From NCBI RefSeq assembly GCF_019492055.1, contig NZ_JAICBX010000004.1:310001-374000 (forward strand): a stretch of 64,000 nucleotides of DNA, given 5' to 3'. Positions within the stretch are counted from its first letter, which is position 1; every line of letters starts with the position of its first letter. This document shows, in pieces, positions 1 to 9,683 of the stretch. Both the position numbers and the translations under genes were made by a program. The notes below the pieces were generated by a model. It was not told the origin of the DNA and ran no database searches. It saw only the letters and a program-made list of their open reading frames with translations. The DNA is from Flavimaribacter sediminis. Lineage in GTDB: Bacteria > Pseudomonadota > Alphaproteobacteria > Rhizobiales > Rhizobiaceae.

Positions 1-567
1 CGGGGCATCAAGGTTTCTAAGAGCAGCCCGAAGCTCGACACGCTGATCGCAATCGTCAAGGAGCACGAGGCGAGCGGGTACGCCTACGAGGCCGCGGACG
101 CCAGCTTCGAGCTGCTTGCGCGTCGCACCCTCGGCACGCTTCCGCAATTCTTCAAGGTAGAAAGTTTCCGCGTCATGGTGGAGCGCCGCTTCGACGCAAA
201 CGGCGTCCTGAAGACGATTTCCGAGGCGATCGTGCGGGTCGAGATCGATGGAGAGCGCCACATCTCGGTGGCCGAGGGACATGGTCCGGTCAACGCACTC
301 GACATCGCTTTGCGCAAGGATCTGGGCAAATTCCAGCAGGAAATCGAGGATCTGGAGCTCTGCGACTACAAGGTGCGTATCCTTAATGGCGGCACCGAAG
401 CAATCACCCGGGTGCTTATCGAGTCGCGCGACGACAGCGGCGAGCGCTGGTGGACGGTCGGCGTGTCGGACAACATCATCGACGCTTCTTTCCAGGCGCT
501 GATGGATTCGATCAATTACAAGTTGATCAAGAACCGGACGTCGATTGAAGAGTTGTCGAGTTCATGA
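1..567 (+). CDS. cimA: Citramalate synthase / 2-isopropylmalate synthase-like protein, C-terminal part
   Basis: Partial gene: the open frame enters at base 1 and ends with TGA at 565-567, giving 188 visible residues. These match the C-terminal regulatory (LeuA dimerisation-type) domain of the CimA/LeuA family, including the features GHGPVNALD and the region around NGGTEAITRVLIES. Members condense acetyl-CoA with pyruvate (citramalate synthase) or with 2-oxoisovalerate on the way to isoleucine or leucine. The catalytic TIM-barrel half lies outside the window, so substrate choice cannot be judged; the citramalate call comes from the overall look of this tail. The stop overlaps the ATG of rarD (ATGA, 564-567), which suggests translational coupling. 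Confidence 0.75.
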   Translation, partial: RGIKVSKSSPKLDTLIAIVKEHEASGYAYEAADASFELLARRTLGTLPQFFKVESFRVMVERRFDANGVLKTISEAIVRVEIDGERHISVAEGHGPVNALDIALRKDLGKFQQEIEDLELCDYKVRILNGGTEAITRVLIESRDDSGERWWTVGVSDNIIDASFQALMDSINYKLIKNRTSIEELSSS

Positions 568-1475
568 ATTCACAGGAGGAAGGCGACGCCGAATCCCGGA
601 AGGGATTCTTTTACGCTCTCGGCGCATATGGTCTGTGGGGCCTGATGCCCTTCTACATGAAGGCGGTTTCCCATGTGCCGGCCTATGAGGTGGTCGCGCA
701 CCGGATACTCTGGTCCGTTCCAATCGCCGGCGTAATCCTGCTTCTGCTCGGGCGAACGTCCGACTTAAAGGTCGCGTTCCGGCAACCAAGGACGCTTGCT
801 CTTGCCGCGCTGACAGCAACGCTGATCTCGATCAACTGGTGGATCTATATCTGGGCCGTGTCAGTTGATCGGACTGTCGAGACAGCGCTTGGCTACTATA
901 TCAATCCCCTGGTCAATATCTGCCTCGGCGCGTTGTTTCTGAGAGAACGGTTCACCAAGCCGCAGACCGCGGCAATCGGTCTGGCGGTAATCGCCGTTGT
1001 TATACTCACGGTCAACGCCGGAGGATTGCCCTGGATATCGCTGACGCTGGCTTTCAGTTTCGGCATCTACGGGTTTTTGAGGAAGACGCTTCCCATCGGT
1101 CCGACGCAGGGTTTCATGCTGGAAGTACTGCTGCTGAGTCTTCCTGCGCTTGCGCTTTTGTGGCTGTTCGGCGACGGACACTTCACAAATGACGGCCTTG
1201 ACGGCATGCTGCTTTTGATGCTGGCTGGTCCTGTGACGGCGTTTCCGCTGATCCTCTATGCCTTCGGCGCGAAACTGCTGAAATATTCGACGATCGGCTT
1301 GATGCAATACACCGCCCCGACACTGATTTTCCTGATCGCCGTCTTTGTCTTCAAGGAGCCTTTCTCCTATTGGCAGTTCGTGGCGTTCTGCTTCATATGG
1401 GCGGCGCTCGCGATCTATTCCTGGTCGAGCTTTCGGACTTTGCGCGCGCGCCCCGCGGCATCGGCTGGCGAGTAG
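564..1475 (+). CDS. rarD: RarD-type EamA (DMT superfamily) permease
   Basis: A 303-residue hydrophobic protein with about ten predicted membrane segments and the RarD N-terminal signature (YGLWGLMPFYMK, then EVVAHRILWS). RarD proteins are inner-membrane drug/metabolite transporters of the EamA family; chloramphenicol sensitivity has been linked to the family name, but the natural substrate is generally unknown. The ATG at 564 overlaps the stop of the preceding cimA-like gene by four bases. The TAG stop (1473-1475) abuts the stop of the convergent GST gene with no base between them, forming TAGCTA. The family assignment is firm and the substrate is unknown. Confidence 0.88.
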   Translation: MNSQEEGDAESRKGFFYALGAYGLWGLMPFYMKAVSHVPAYEVVAHRILWSVPIAGVILLLLGRTSDLKVAFRQPRTLALAALTATLISINWWIYIWAVSVDRTVETALGYYINPLVNICLGALFLRERFTKPQTAAIGLAVIAVVILTVNAGGLPWISLTLAFSFGIYGFLRKTLPIGPTQGFMLEVLLLSLPALALLWLFGDGHFTNDGLDGMLLLMLAGPVTAFPLILYAFGAKLLKYSTIGLMQYTAPTLIFLIAVFVFKEPFSYWQFVAFCFIWAALAIYSWSSFRTLRARPAASAGE

Positions 1476-2120
1476 CTACTTGCGCCCAAACGCGAGGATC
1501 GGCGCGACGGCCTTTTGCCACGAAGCGCGTGCTTCGAGACGCTTGATCCAGGCGTCGACATTGGCGGTTTCATCGAGCGAAATGCGGCACGGGTCCCGGT
1601 ACATGAAGGTGCTGGCGAGGGCAAAATCGGCAAGGCTGAGATCGTCGATGATCCACTCCTTTCCCGCCAGCGCGCAGTCGAGCACCGGGAGAAACTGGGC
1701 GATTTCCTTTAATTGCTGTTCGATATTGGTCTCATCGGTTTCTCCCATACCGAACATCGGCTTGAGCATGCGCTCGAAGGCAACGCGCTGCATGGCCGGG
1801 CCGAGATGGATCGCCTGCCAGTAGGACCACTGATCAACGAGCGCGCGACTCTGGAGATCATCGGGATACAGGTTCCGTTCCGGCTTCACGCCGGCCAGAT
1901 AGACATTGATTGCGCGGCTTTCCCAAAGTACGAAGTCGCCGTCGACCAGCACTGGCACTTTTCCGTTCGGATTCAGTGCGAGGTACTCTTTGGTCTTCGT
2001 CCCACCCTTAAAGACATCGACGTCTATGATGTCCAGTTCGATATCGAGCTCAAAGGCGACAGCGCGAACACGAAGCGCATTTGGCGAGAGATCGGCATTG
2101 TAAAGCTTCATGGATTTCAT
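1476..2120 (-). CDS. Glutathione S-transferase family protein
   Basis: A 214-residue cytosolic protein with the two-domain GST fold: a thioredoxin-like N-terminal half with the glutathione-site pattern NPNGKVPVL, followed by WESRAIN, and an all-helical C-terminal half (LSLADFALAS, WIKRLEARASW). GSTs conjugate or reduce electrophiles with glutathione. ATG codons occur at residues 1 and 4 (2111), and the second is a possible true start. It is convergent with rarD. The specific substrate class cannot be assigned from the sequence. Confidence 0.88.
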   Translation of the reverse strand: MKSMKLYNADLSPNALRVRAVAFELDIELDIIDVDVFKGGTKTKEYLALNPNGKVPVLVDGDFVLWESRAINVYLAGVKPERNLYPDDLQSRALVDQWSYWQAIHLGPAMQRVAFERMLKPMFGMGETDETNIEQQLKEIAQFLPVLDCALAGKEWIIDDLSLADFALASTFMYRDPCRISLDETANVDAWIKRLEARASWQKAVAPILAFGRK

Positions 2121-2265
2121 CCTTCCGTGTAGCGACTGAATTCAATCCCGGGAATGCCGGCGAATTCAATTCAAACCTTCGCGAGCATGCAACCAACGTA
2201 GAAGATGGTTGTCGCAAACCAGTCAGAAAAGACGCCGACGGCGCCAATCTCTCTGGGGGCGTGTT

Positions 2266-2913
2266 TCAGAGTTTTTCGATGATTTCGGCGTCGCCGCCGT
2301 TTCTGTCTATGCCTTCCCAGGCCGCCAGGACGGCGTCGACGATATCTGCGGCGTTGTCAATGACGAGTGGTTTGACCAGATGGGAGGTGTGAAGGAAGCC
2401 TTCGCCGGCCATGTGCTCAATCAGCTTGAGCAACGGGTCCCAGAAGCCGTCAATATTGGCAAGCACCATCGGAAGGTTATGCCGGCCAAGTTGCGCCCAG
2501 GTCATGATTTCGATGATTTCCTCAAGTGTGCCAATGCCGCCCGGCAAAGCGACGAAAGCGCCGGACTTGCGGAACATGATGTGTTTGCGCTCATGCATGT
2601 CGCCGGTGACAATCAACTCGTCGAACTGCTTCAGATCCGCTTCGTTTGCTTCCTTGTTTTTCAGAAAATCCGGAATGACGCCGGTGACCCTGCCGCCGCC
2701 GGCGACAACGGCGTCAGCGACGGCGCCCATGATGCCGTAAGTGCCTGCTCCAAAGACCAGGCCGATGTCCTTGGCGGCCATGTCGAGGCCCAGTTTCCGG
2801 GCCGCTGCTTCGTAGTTGGGATTTTGTCCGTTGCGGGAGCCGCAGTAGACGCAGATGGTTCGATTCCTTGACATCATTCGAGGAAGCATGAGGCCGCGCC
2901 AGCCGTCAAGCAT
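2266..2913 (-). CDS. LOG-family protein (TIGR00730 Rossmann fold)
   Basis: A 215-residue protein carrying the LOG-family motif PGGIGTLEE and the N-terminal nucleotide-binding strand ICVYCGSRNG. LOG-family enzymes are 5'-monophosphate phosphoribohydrolases, first known from cytokinin activation in plants; bacterial members hydrolyse nucleoside monophosphates at the N-glycosidic bond. The open frame allows several starts: ATG at 2913, 2889, 2877 or 2874. The family usually begins a few residues before ICVYCGS, so the true start may be 2874 (202 residues). No strong ribosome-binding site decides this. It is transcribed away from the LysM gene. Confidence 0.85.
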   Translation of the reverse strand: MLDGWRGLMLPRMMSRNRTICVYCGSRNGQNPNYEAAARKLGLDMAAKDIGLVFGAGTYGIMGAVADAVVAGGGRVTGVIPDFLKNKEANEADLKQFDELIVTGDMHERKHIMFRKSGAFVALPGGIGTLEEIIEIMTWAQLGRHNLPMVLANIDGFWDPLLKLIEHMAGEGFLHTSHLVKPLVIDNAADIVDAVLAAWEGIDRNGGDAEIIEKL

Positions 2914-3135
2914 TCAGTTGGCTGCGTCGCCGAATTGTGAGGCCGGAAAGCCGGTTGGGCGGACAAACTTGTTTGCAACTGCGGAAAAGTCTAGTTTGTC
3001 AACAGATTTAAGAGGTTTTCAATGGCGCCGGAACCTTGAGTTTTCGGCGATAGTCGCGGAAACACGAAGTAGAAAATTCGCCGTTTTGTCACAATCCGGC
3101 TTTTGCTTCGAAACGTCGTGCGACTGGAGTGCAAA

Positions 3136-5670
3136 ATGACTAACAACAAAAGCCGGTTCTGGTCCATTCTGGCGCTTCTCGTTATCGTTGTCGGGATAGG
3201 TTATCTGCTTCGGTTCGACCCCTACGGCTGGCAGGAGAAACCCGAGGTTCAGCAAGCGACTGACGAAGAGGTCGTCGTTGAGGAAACCGTTTCGATTGAC
3301 AACGGCGCCGACGCCGCGGCGGAGACAGTTGCAGAGCAATCCCGCGCAGACGATGTCGATGACGCCGCCGCATCGCAACCGGAGATCGCAGACGTAGCGC
3401 CGCAAGGCGGCGTACCAACATTCAGCCTTCTGCGCGTGGAGCCTGACGGGTCGACAGTCGTGGCTGGCAGCGCGGCTCCAGGCGTCATGCTCGAAGTGTT
3501 CAGCGGCGACACTGTGCTTGCGAAGACCGATGTCGGGCCATCGGGCGATTTCGTAACTGTTTTCGACGATCCACTGCCGCCAGGCGACTACGAGATCGGC
3601 CTGCGAAGCCGCGGTGACGCCGACATGGTGATGCTTTCCGAGGAGATTGCGACCGTCAGCGTTCCCGAAGAAGACAGTCGCGAACTCATGGTCATGGTGA
3701 CCAAACCCGGCGAGCCGAGCCGTCTGCTTGACCAGCCGGAGGCTGTAGCCGACGCAGGCGGCGACGAGAATTTGCAGTCAGATGACAGGGCAGCCGCATC
3801 CGAGGAGACATCTGACGCCGCCGGCAAAGAGATGGCCGCTGCAGAGACTTCGTCCGAGACGGCTGGAGAGACTGCTGCGACCTCTGAAGCCGGCGCGACA
3901 GCGCAAGACACTGGACCTGCGGCTGCGACCGAAGAAGTGACCACGGCTGCCGCGGACGAGGAGACGAGCAGTGGGGAAACCGTTCAGGTCGCCTCGACGG
4001 CGGAGACTGTAAACGAACCGGACACGGCTTCAGAAAGCACGATGACCAGCGGCGACTCAGTTTCGACGAACCAGAAAGAGACATCGGAAATGACGCCGAC
4101 CGAAGAAGTGACCACGGCTGCCGCGGACGAGGAGACGAGCAGTGGGGAAACCGTTCAGGTCGCCTCGACGGCGGAGACTGTAAACGAACCGGACACGGCT
4201 TCAGAAAGCGCGATGACCAGCGGCGACTCAGTTTCGACGAACCGGAAGGAGACATCGGAAATGGCGTCGACCGAGGGCCAGTCGACGGCGAGCGCCACCG
4301 ACACAGGAGCAACCGAGACGGCTACGGATGCGGCGACTGAAGTTGCCGACGCGGAACCGGCGAAGGGCGCAACGCAGGACAAGCCTGTCGCAACTGTGAT
4401 GGTGGAGAAAACGGATGATAAGGTTGAGACTGCCGTCGCCGCGCCAGAGGCCACTTCCTCGCCGGAAGCCGACGCGGGCGTCAACTCTACCGAAACAGCG
4501 CAGGATGCCGTTGTGAATGAGGATTCCGCGTCGACGGAGAAACAAACAGCTGAACCATTGAAGACTGCGGCGATGACGGAGAAAAGCGAGGCCGCGCCGG
4601 AGCCGGAAGGTTCAGCCGAAGCCGCGCCAGCCGAAGACACAGCAGAAACGGAAACCGAAGAAACCATTGAGGTCGCGTCACTGGACAAAGGCAAGTCGGA
4701 AAGACCTGCCGCGTCGGGCGATGTCCGGGTGCGGATCGACGCCGTGGAGATCGAGAATGGACAACTCTTCGTCGCGGGCTCCGGCACGCCGGGCGGCAAG
4801 GTGATTGTCTTTGCGGACAATGACGACATCGGTGAAAGCATGATCAGCGCGACCGGTCGTTTCCTGGTCGAGGCACAAAAAGAACTTTCGGTCGGCGACC
4901 ATACGATCCGGGCGGATTTGTATTTGCCGAACGGTTCAGCTGCCGCCATGCGGGTCGCTGTTCCATTCAACCGGCCCGAAGGCGATATGGTCGCTGCGGT
5001 GGCTCCACAGCCAAATGCAGACGAGGAAGCCGTAACCGACAAGGAAGACAAGGCGATGTCGGGTGCCGGCGCTAACGATCAAAAGTCCGCGCCGGAAGCC
5101 TCTGCTGACGAAGCAGTGGTGGTCAAGGCGCCTGCCGCCAACATGACCTCCGAAACCGTATCTGAGCCAATGTCGACAGAGACAATGGCGAAGACGGATG
5201 AAAAACCGGCTGAAATGCAAACTGAAATGAAGTCGGACGCGGACCAGAAAACGGTCGCCGTTCAGGACAGCGCGGCTCCGTCTGTCGAGCCCAAGGAGGA
5301 ACCTGCTGTCGTCAACGCGCCAAAGACGACCGAACCAGTCGAAGAAAAAGTGGCGGCAGTAGCGGAGCCGAAACCGGAGCCCGAGACCAAGAGGGTCGCT
5401 GTCGCGGGTGAAGAAGGAGAGCCGCCTACGGTTGTGCAGCCCCCGCTCGAGCAGCACGACAGTTCGGTGATCATTCGTCGCGGCGACACTCTGTGGCAGA
5501 TATCGCGCCGGGTCTATGGACGCGGAGTGCGCTACACCACGATCTATCTCGCCAATACGGACCAGATCAACAATCCCGATTTCATCGAGCCCGGACAAAC
5601 CTTCATGGTTCCGGAGAACCCCTTGCCGAACGCCGAGCAGTTGCACCGGGACCGGGTGCTCAAACGCTGA
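3136..5670 (+). CDS. Large LysM-domain envelope protein with low-complexity linker
   Basis: An 844-residue protein starting at ATG 3136, which has a GGAG ribosome-binding site just upstream. One N-terminal membrane segment (about residues 8-22) anchors it with the bulk in the periplasm. An Ig-like domain follows (about 95-185), then a long acidic Ala/Glu/Thr/Ser-rich linker, a second Ig-like domain (about 535-625), more linker, and a C-terminal LysM domain (about 778-825; IIRRGDTLWQISRRVYG) that should bind peptidoglycan. The architecture is typical of alphaproteobacterial LysM envelope proteins of uncertain role. A 57-residue stretch in the linker is duplicated in tandem almost identically. 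The domain calls are firm; the cellular function is unknown. Confidence 0.82.
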   Translation: MTNNKSRFWSILALLVIVVGIGYLLRFDPYGWQEKPEVQQATDEEVVVEETVSIDNGADAAAETVAEQSRADDVDDAAASQPEIADVAPQGGVPTFSLLRVEPDGSTVVAGSAAPGVMLEVFSGDTVLAKTDVGPSGDFVTVFDDPLPPGDYEIGLRSRGDADMVMLSEEIATVSVPEEDSRELMVMVTKPGEPSRLLDQPEAVADAGGDENLQSDDRAAASEETSDAAGKEMAAAETSSETAGETAATSEAGATAQDTGPAAATEEVTTAAADEETSSGETVQVASTAETVNEPDTASESTMTSGDSVSTNQKETSEMTPTEEVTTAAADEETSSGETVQVASTAETVNEPDTASESAMTSGDSVSTNRKETSEMASTEGQSTASATDTGATETATDAATEVADAEPAKGATQDKPVATVMVEKTDDKVETAVAAPEATSSPEADAGVNSTETAQDAVVNEDSASTEKQTAEPLKTAAMTEKSEAAPEPEGSAEAAPAEDTAETETEETIEVASLDKGKSERPAASGDVRVRIDAVEIENGQLFVAGSGTPGGKVIVFADNDDIGESMISATGRFLVEAQKELSVGDHTIRADLYLPNGSAAAMRVAVPFNRPEGDMVAAVAPQPNADEEAVTDKEDKAMSGAGANDQKSAPEASADEAVVVKAPAANMTSETVSEPMSTETMAKTDEKPAEMQTEMKSDADQKTVAVQDSAAPSVEPKEEPAVVNAPKTTEPVEEKVAAVAEPKPEPETKRVAVAGEEGEPPTVVQPPLEQHDSSVIIRRGDTLWQISRRVYGRGVRYTTIYLANTDQINNPDFIEPGQTFMVPENPLPNAEQLHRDRVLKR
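3927..4268 (+). repeat. Tandem 171-bp duplication inside the LysM gene
   Basis: Two adjacent copies, 3927-4097 and 4098-4268, each 171 bp (57 codons), differ at only about five positions. The reading frame is kept. The encoded unit starts TEEVTTAAADEETSSGE and ends KETSEM. Near-identity of the DNA, including synonymous positions, points to a recent in-frame duplication within the periplasmic linker. Confidence 0.95.
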
Positions 5671-5711
5671 TCCGGGAGACGCAGTAGCAGGTTCGCCTGG
5701 CTGCGACGTCC

Positions 5712-5739
5712 TTGACGCAGCTGTCACGGTAACTATTTA
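5712..5739 (+). promoter_or_regulatory. Predicted sigma70-type promoter of the Atm1-type exporter gene
   Basis: TTGACG at 5712-5717 and TATTTA at 5734-5739 are separated by 16 bp in the gap between the LysM gene and the exporter gene. The expected transcript start, near 5746, would make the first in-frame GTG (5747) leaderless. It therefore supports the TTG start at 5837. Confidence 0.5.
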
Positions 5740-5836
5740 AAGTCGGGTGGCGAGCCGTGGTGCGCCGCCCATCGTTGTTTGTCGAGATCGGGAGGCCCGG
5801 CGAACAATCAATTCCTTACCCAATCCAAGGCTTAAC

Positions 5837-7726
5837 TTGTCAGACCAGCAAAAGACCGTTGCCAAAGACACTGGCAATCCGATAACGACGCTTCGCAATT
5901 TGTGGCCCTATATGTGGCCATCGGATCGCGACGATCTGAAACGCCGGGTTCTCTGGGCGACATTCTTCCTGGTCACCGCGAAAGTCGGCCAGGTTACGGT
6001 CCCTTATTTCTACAAATGGGCGACTGACGCCCTCAACGGCAATCACGACAATCTCGGTTTCCTGCCCGCCTTCCTGATCGGTCCGGTGATCCTGGTGCTC
6101 GCCTACAATCTGGCTCGCATCGTTCAGCTTGGATTCAACCAGTTGCGCGATGCCTTGTTCGCACGGGTTGGCCAGCACGCGGTCCATCAACTCGCCTACA
6201 AGGTGTTCTTGCACATGCACGAATTGTCGCTGCGGTTTCATCTGCAGAGGCGTACCGGCGGATTGTCGAGGATCATCGAACGCGGCGTCAAGGGAATTGA
6301 GGCGATCGTTCGCTTCACCATACTGAACACGCTGCCGACTCTTCTCGAATTCGTCCTTGTCGCTGCGATTTTCGGATTCTCCTACGGTTTCGCCTATGTC
6401 GCTGTAACCGCAGTGATGATCTGGCTCTATGTCTGGTTCACCGTTCGCGCTACGGATTTCAGGATTTCCATTCGCCGCGACATGAACGATTCCGATACGG
6501 ACGCCAACACAAAGGCCGTCGATTCGCTGCTCAACTTCGAAACCGTCAAATATTTCGGCAACGAGGAGATGGAAGCGCGGCGCTACGACGTCTCGATGGA
6601 GAAATACGAGGACTCGGCGACGAAGGTCTGGACTTCGCTCGGCTGGCTCAATTTCGGGCAGGGCGTCATATTTGGCGTCGGCATGACGATCATGATGGTC
6701 ATGTCAGCGCTGGCCGTGCAGCGCGGCGACCAGACGATCGGCGACTTCGTTTTCATCAACGTCATGCTGATGCAGCTTGCGATACCGCTCAATTTCATCG
6801 GTTTCGTCTATCGGGAAATCCGTCAGGGATTGACCGATATCGAGCACATGTTCGATCTGCTCGACGTTCCGCCGGAAATCGTCGACAAGCCGGACGCCAA
6901 GCCGCTGGTGATGGACAATGGATCAATCCGCTTCGATGACGTGCATTTTCGCTACGACGAAAACAGGCCGATCCTGAAGGGTATCAGCTTCGAGGTCCCT
7001 TATGGCAAGACGGTTGCGGTGGTCGGGCCTTCGGGCGCCGGCAAGTCAACGATTTCGCGCCTTTTGTTCCGCTTTTACGACATTCAGGAAGGCGCCATCA
7101 CGGTCAACGGTCAGAATCTCCGCGACATCACACAGAAATCGCTGCGCGCGGCGGTCGGCATGGTCCCGCAGGACACGGTGCTTTTCAACGACACGATCGC
7201 CTACAATATTCGGTATGGCCGCATGGACGCAACCGATGAAGAGGTGATGGAGGCGGCGGAACTCGCCCAGATCGCCGATTTCATCCGGAGCCTTCCGGAC
7301 GGCCTCAACACGATGGTTGGCGAGCGCGGCCTCAAACTGTCGGGCGGCGAAAAGCAGCGCGTCGCGATCGCCCGCACGATATTGAAAGCTCCGCCGATCC
7401 TCATTCTGGACGAGGCGACCTCGGCGCTCGACAGCGCGACGGAAAGCGAGATCCAGTCGGCGCTCGACTATGTCAGCAAGGGACGCACGACACTGGTTAT
7501 TGCGCACCGTCTGTCGACTGTCATTGGCGCTGACGAAATCATAGTGCTGAAGGATGGCGTGATCGCTGAACGCGGCACCCACAATTCGCTTTTGGATGAG
7601 AATGGGCTCTACAAGGCCATGTGGGATCGCCAGCGCGAGGCGCAGGAAACCGAAGAAAGGCTCAAGGATTTCCAGGAGCACGACGAACTCGGCGTTATCG
7701 TGCGCAAGCGACCCGACAACATGTAG
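5837..7726 (+). CDS. Atm1/HMT1-type ABC exporter, fused membrane and ATPase domains
   Basis: A half-transporter of 629 residues if started at TTG 5837, which has AAGG six bases upstream; the frame also stays open to a GTG at 5747. Six membrane segments fill the N-terminal half. The C-terminal ATPase has Walker [10 protein letters not shown], signature [13 protein letters not shown] and Walker [13 protein letters not shown]. The N-terminal [11 protein letters not shown] and the region around [14 protein letters not shown] are typical of the ABCB7/Atm1 group. These proteins export glutathione-linked sulfur compounds or metal-glutathione complexes; in alphaproteobacteria they give heavy-metal tolerance. 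It is followed by psd and pssA on the same strand. Confidence 0.85.
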   Translation: MSDQQKTVAKDTGNPITTLRNLWPYMWPSDRDDLKRRVLWATFFLVTAKVGQVTVPYFYKWATDALNGNHDNLGFLPAFLIGPVILVLAYNLARIVQLGFNQLRDALFARVGQHAVHQLAYKVFLHMHELSLRFHLQRRTGGLSRIIERGVKGIEAIVRFTILNTLPTLLEFVLVAAIFGFSYGFAYVAVTAVMIWLYVWFTVRATDFRISIRRDMNDSDTDANTKAVDSLLNFETVKYFGNEEMEARRYDVSMEKYEDSATKVWTSLGWLNFGQGVIFGVGMTIMMVMSALAVQRGDQTIGDFVFINVMLMQLAIPLNFIGFVYREIRQGLTDIEHMFDLLDVPPEIVDKPDAKPLVMDNGSIRFDDVHFRYDENRPILKGISFEVPYGKTVAVVGPSGAGKSTISRLLFRFYDIQEGAITVNGQNLRDITQKSLRAAVGMVPQDTVLFNDTIAYNIRYGRMDATDEEVMEAAELAQIADFIRSLPDGLNTMVGERGLKLSGGEKQRVAIARTILKAPPILILDEATSALDSATESEIQSALDYVSKGRTTLVIAHRLSTVIGADEIIVLKDGVIAERGTHNSLLDENGLYKAMWDRQREAQETEERLKDFQEHDELGVIVRKRPDNM

Positions 7727-7793
7727 AACCCCGACACGCGTCCATGTTACATTGAAAATCCCGAACAACGGCGGCACTGCGAGGATTTCGTTT

Positions 7794-8492
7794 ATGAATT
7801 TTTTTGATGCGCTGACATCGGCGCTCACCCCGATCCACAAGGAAGGCTACAAGTTCATTATGGCCTTCCTTGCAGCTTCGCTGGTGCTTGGCTGGATCTG
7901 GGATCCGCTGTTCTGGATCGGGCTGATCCTGACGGCCTGGTGCGCATATTTTTTCAGGGACCCCGAGAGAGTTACGCCGCTGGACGATGATCTTGTGATC
8001 AGTCCAGCCGACGGGAAGGTCTCCTCTGTCGTGCAGACGATCCCTCCGCGTGAGCTTGATCTGGGCGAAGGCGAGATGCTGCGTGTTTCAGTTTTCATGA
8101 ATGTCTTCAACTGCCATATCAATCGCGCGCCGATCCGCGGCGTGGTGCGTCAGGCGGTGTATAAATCGGGCAGCTTCGTCAACGCCGAGCTCGACAAGGC
8201 AAGCGAGGAAAACGAGCGCAACGGACTGGTGATCGAAGGCCAGCACGGGCTCGTGGGCGTCGTCCAGATCGCCGGGCTCGTCGCCCGCAGAATCGTATGC
8301 TGGCGTTCTGTCAACGACACGCTGGACGCCGGAGAACGGTTCGGACTGATCCGTTTCGGGTCAAGGCTCGATGTCTATTTGCCGCTGTCGGCCGCCCCGC
8401 GCGTTTCGGTCGGGCAAACCGCCGTCGCCGGCGAAACCGTGCTTGCGGAATATAATGCGGCGCGCGGCAAGACCGTTTCGCGCAGGGCATGA
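7794..8492 (+). CDS. psd: Phosphatidylserine decarboxylase proenzyme
   Basis: A 232-residue protein of the short (type II) Psd class. It converts phosphatidylserine to phosphatidylethanolamine at the inner membrane and is a pyruvoyl enzyme made by self-cleavage. The cleavage site is the Gly-Ser pair in LIRFGSRLD (Gly189-Ser190), and Ser190 becomes the pyruvoyl group. Other family landmarks are IHKEGY near the start, FRDPER, PADGKV and [13 protein letters not shown]. The ATG at 7794 gives the usual MNFFDAL-type N-terminus; upstream in-frame codons look non-coding. It lies 15 bp ahead of pssA, the enzyme that makes its substrate. Confidence 0.95.
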   Translation: MNFFDALTSALTPIHKEGYKFIMAFLAASLVLGWIWDPLFWIGLILTAWCAYFFRDPERVTPLDDDLVISPADGKVSSVVQTIPPRELDLGEGEMLRVSVFMNVFNCHINRAPIRGVVRQAVYKSGSFVNAELDKASEENERNGLVIEGQHGLVGVVQIAGLVARRIVCWRSVNDTLDAGERFGLIRFGSRLDVYLPLSAAPRVSVGQTAVAGETVLAEYNAARGKTVSRRA

Positions 8493-8507
8493 TGGGACTC
8501 GGCTAGA

Positions 8508-9335
8508 ATGGATACGGGATTTTCCCCTTTCGACCCGCATGGTCCGGAAAAGTCGAGCGAGAGGAGCCGTGGGCCGCGCCTGCGCGACATCTCTTTCCGC
8601 ATGATGCTGCCGAACGTGATCACCACGCTTGCGATTTGCGCCGGGCTGACCGGCGTGCGGCTTGCTTTCGAACAGCGGTTCGAACTGGCCGTCGCGATGG
8701 TATTGCTGGCGGCCTTTCTCGACGGCGTCGACGGCCGCGTCGCCCGGTTGCTCAAATCGACCAGCAAGTTCGGCGCGCAGATGGATTCACTGGCCGATAT
8801 CGTCAATTTCGGCGTGGCGCCGGCGCTCGTTCTTTACGTCTATCTGCTTGACCAGGTGCGGTCATTCGGCTGGATTGCGGCGCTGGTCTACGCTATTGCA
8901 GCGGGTCTGCGCCTGGCGCGGTTCAATGTGATGGCGGAGCAGCAGAGCAAGGCTGCCTGGCAGTCGGATTATTTCATCGGAATTCCGGCGCCTGGCGGCG
9001 CGCTTTTGGCGCTGTTTCCGATCTATCTCGGATTTCTTGGCGTCGATCCGAGCCCCGGATTCGCCTATGTGGCGTCGGCGTACACGATGCTGATCGGCTT
9101 TTTAATGGTTAGCCGCTTGCCGGTCTATTCGGGGAAGTCGCTCGGCCAGCGCATTCGTCGCGACCTCGTCTTTCCACTGATGCTGGTGATCGTGCTCTAT
9201 GTCGGCCTGCTATTGACCTACATGTGGGAGACAATGACCGTGACGACCGTGCTTTACCTGATCTCGCTGCCGTTTGGCGCGCGCGCATGGCAGAAACGCT
9301 ACGGACTGGCGGCAAGAAAGCAGGACGTGGAGTAG
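8508..9335 (+). CDS. pssA: CDP-diacylglycerol-serine O-phosphatidyltransferase
   Basis: A 275-residue membrane protein of the CDP-alcohol phosphatidyltransferase family, which makes phosphatidylserine from CDP-diacylglycerol and serine. The family motif is complete: Asp72, Asp75-Gly76, Ala79-Arg80, Gly89, Asp93 and Asp97 within DGVDGRVAR and FGAQMDSLAD. Several membrane segments follow. It sits directly after psd, so the pair forms the phosphatidylethanolamine pathway. The extra 30 residues before the catalytic core are charged and poorly conserved. Confidence 0.94.
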   Translation: MDTGFSPFDPHGPEKSSERSRGPRLRDISFRMMLPNVITTLAICAGLTGVRLAFEQRFELAVAMVLLAAFLDGVDGRVARLLKSTSKFGAQMDSLADIVNFGVAPALVLYVYLLDQVRSFGWIAALVYAIAAGLRLARFNVMAEQQSKAAWQSDYFIGIPAPGGALLALFPIYLGFLGVDPSPGFAYVASAYTMLIGFLMVSRLPVYSGKSLGQRIRRDLVFPLMLVIVLYVGLLLTYMWETMTVTTVLYLISLPFGARAWQKRYGLAARKQDVE

Positions 9336-9359
9336 GGGCTTCCGGGAACGCTATTGGCG

Positions 9360-9683
9360 TTAACCGACGGCTGAGCGGATCTGATCTGCGGTTGCGCGCA
9401 ATGCGTCTTCCACAGCATGGCGCTTGTCAAGAAAGCGGGTGGTGGGTATCTGCACGGAAATGGCGTGATATTCACCGGTCATGTCGACGAAGGCGGTTCC
9501 GATCGCCGATATGCCCGGTGTGTGCTCGTCATTGTCGTAGGCAAGGCCGGATTCCGCCACGCTGTCGAGCATTGCGCTGAATTGCCTCCAGTCGCCGGCA
9601 ATGCCGCGCCGTCCCCATTCCTGTTCGACAAGCGATTTCGCTCTTTCGCGATCAATCATGTCGTGCATGCGCTCCTCAAGGTA
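9360..9683 (-). pseudogene. C-terminal remnant of an IclR-family regulator
   Basis: About 107 codons ending at the stop complement 9360-9362 match the effector-binding C-terminal domain of IclR regulators. The pattern SGLAYDNDEHTPGISAIGTAF is typical, and the fragment ends in a helix like the IclR C-terminus. No DNA-binding domain precedes it. Going upstream on this strand the frame stays open to 9815, but from about 9684 it runs antisense to a livG remnant and no longer resembles IclR. I infer that a deletion removed the 5' part of the regulator together with most of livG. The exact junction (9675-9695) is estimated from the change of homology. Confidence 0.7.

Noticed and set aside
4155-5051. 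A 298-codon Ser/Ala/Val-rich open frame on the minus strand
   Set aside because: Antisense to the low-complexity linker of the LysM protein; its composition simply mirrors the Glu/Thr/Ala codons there.
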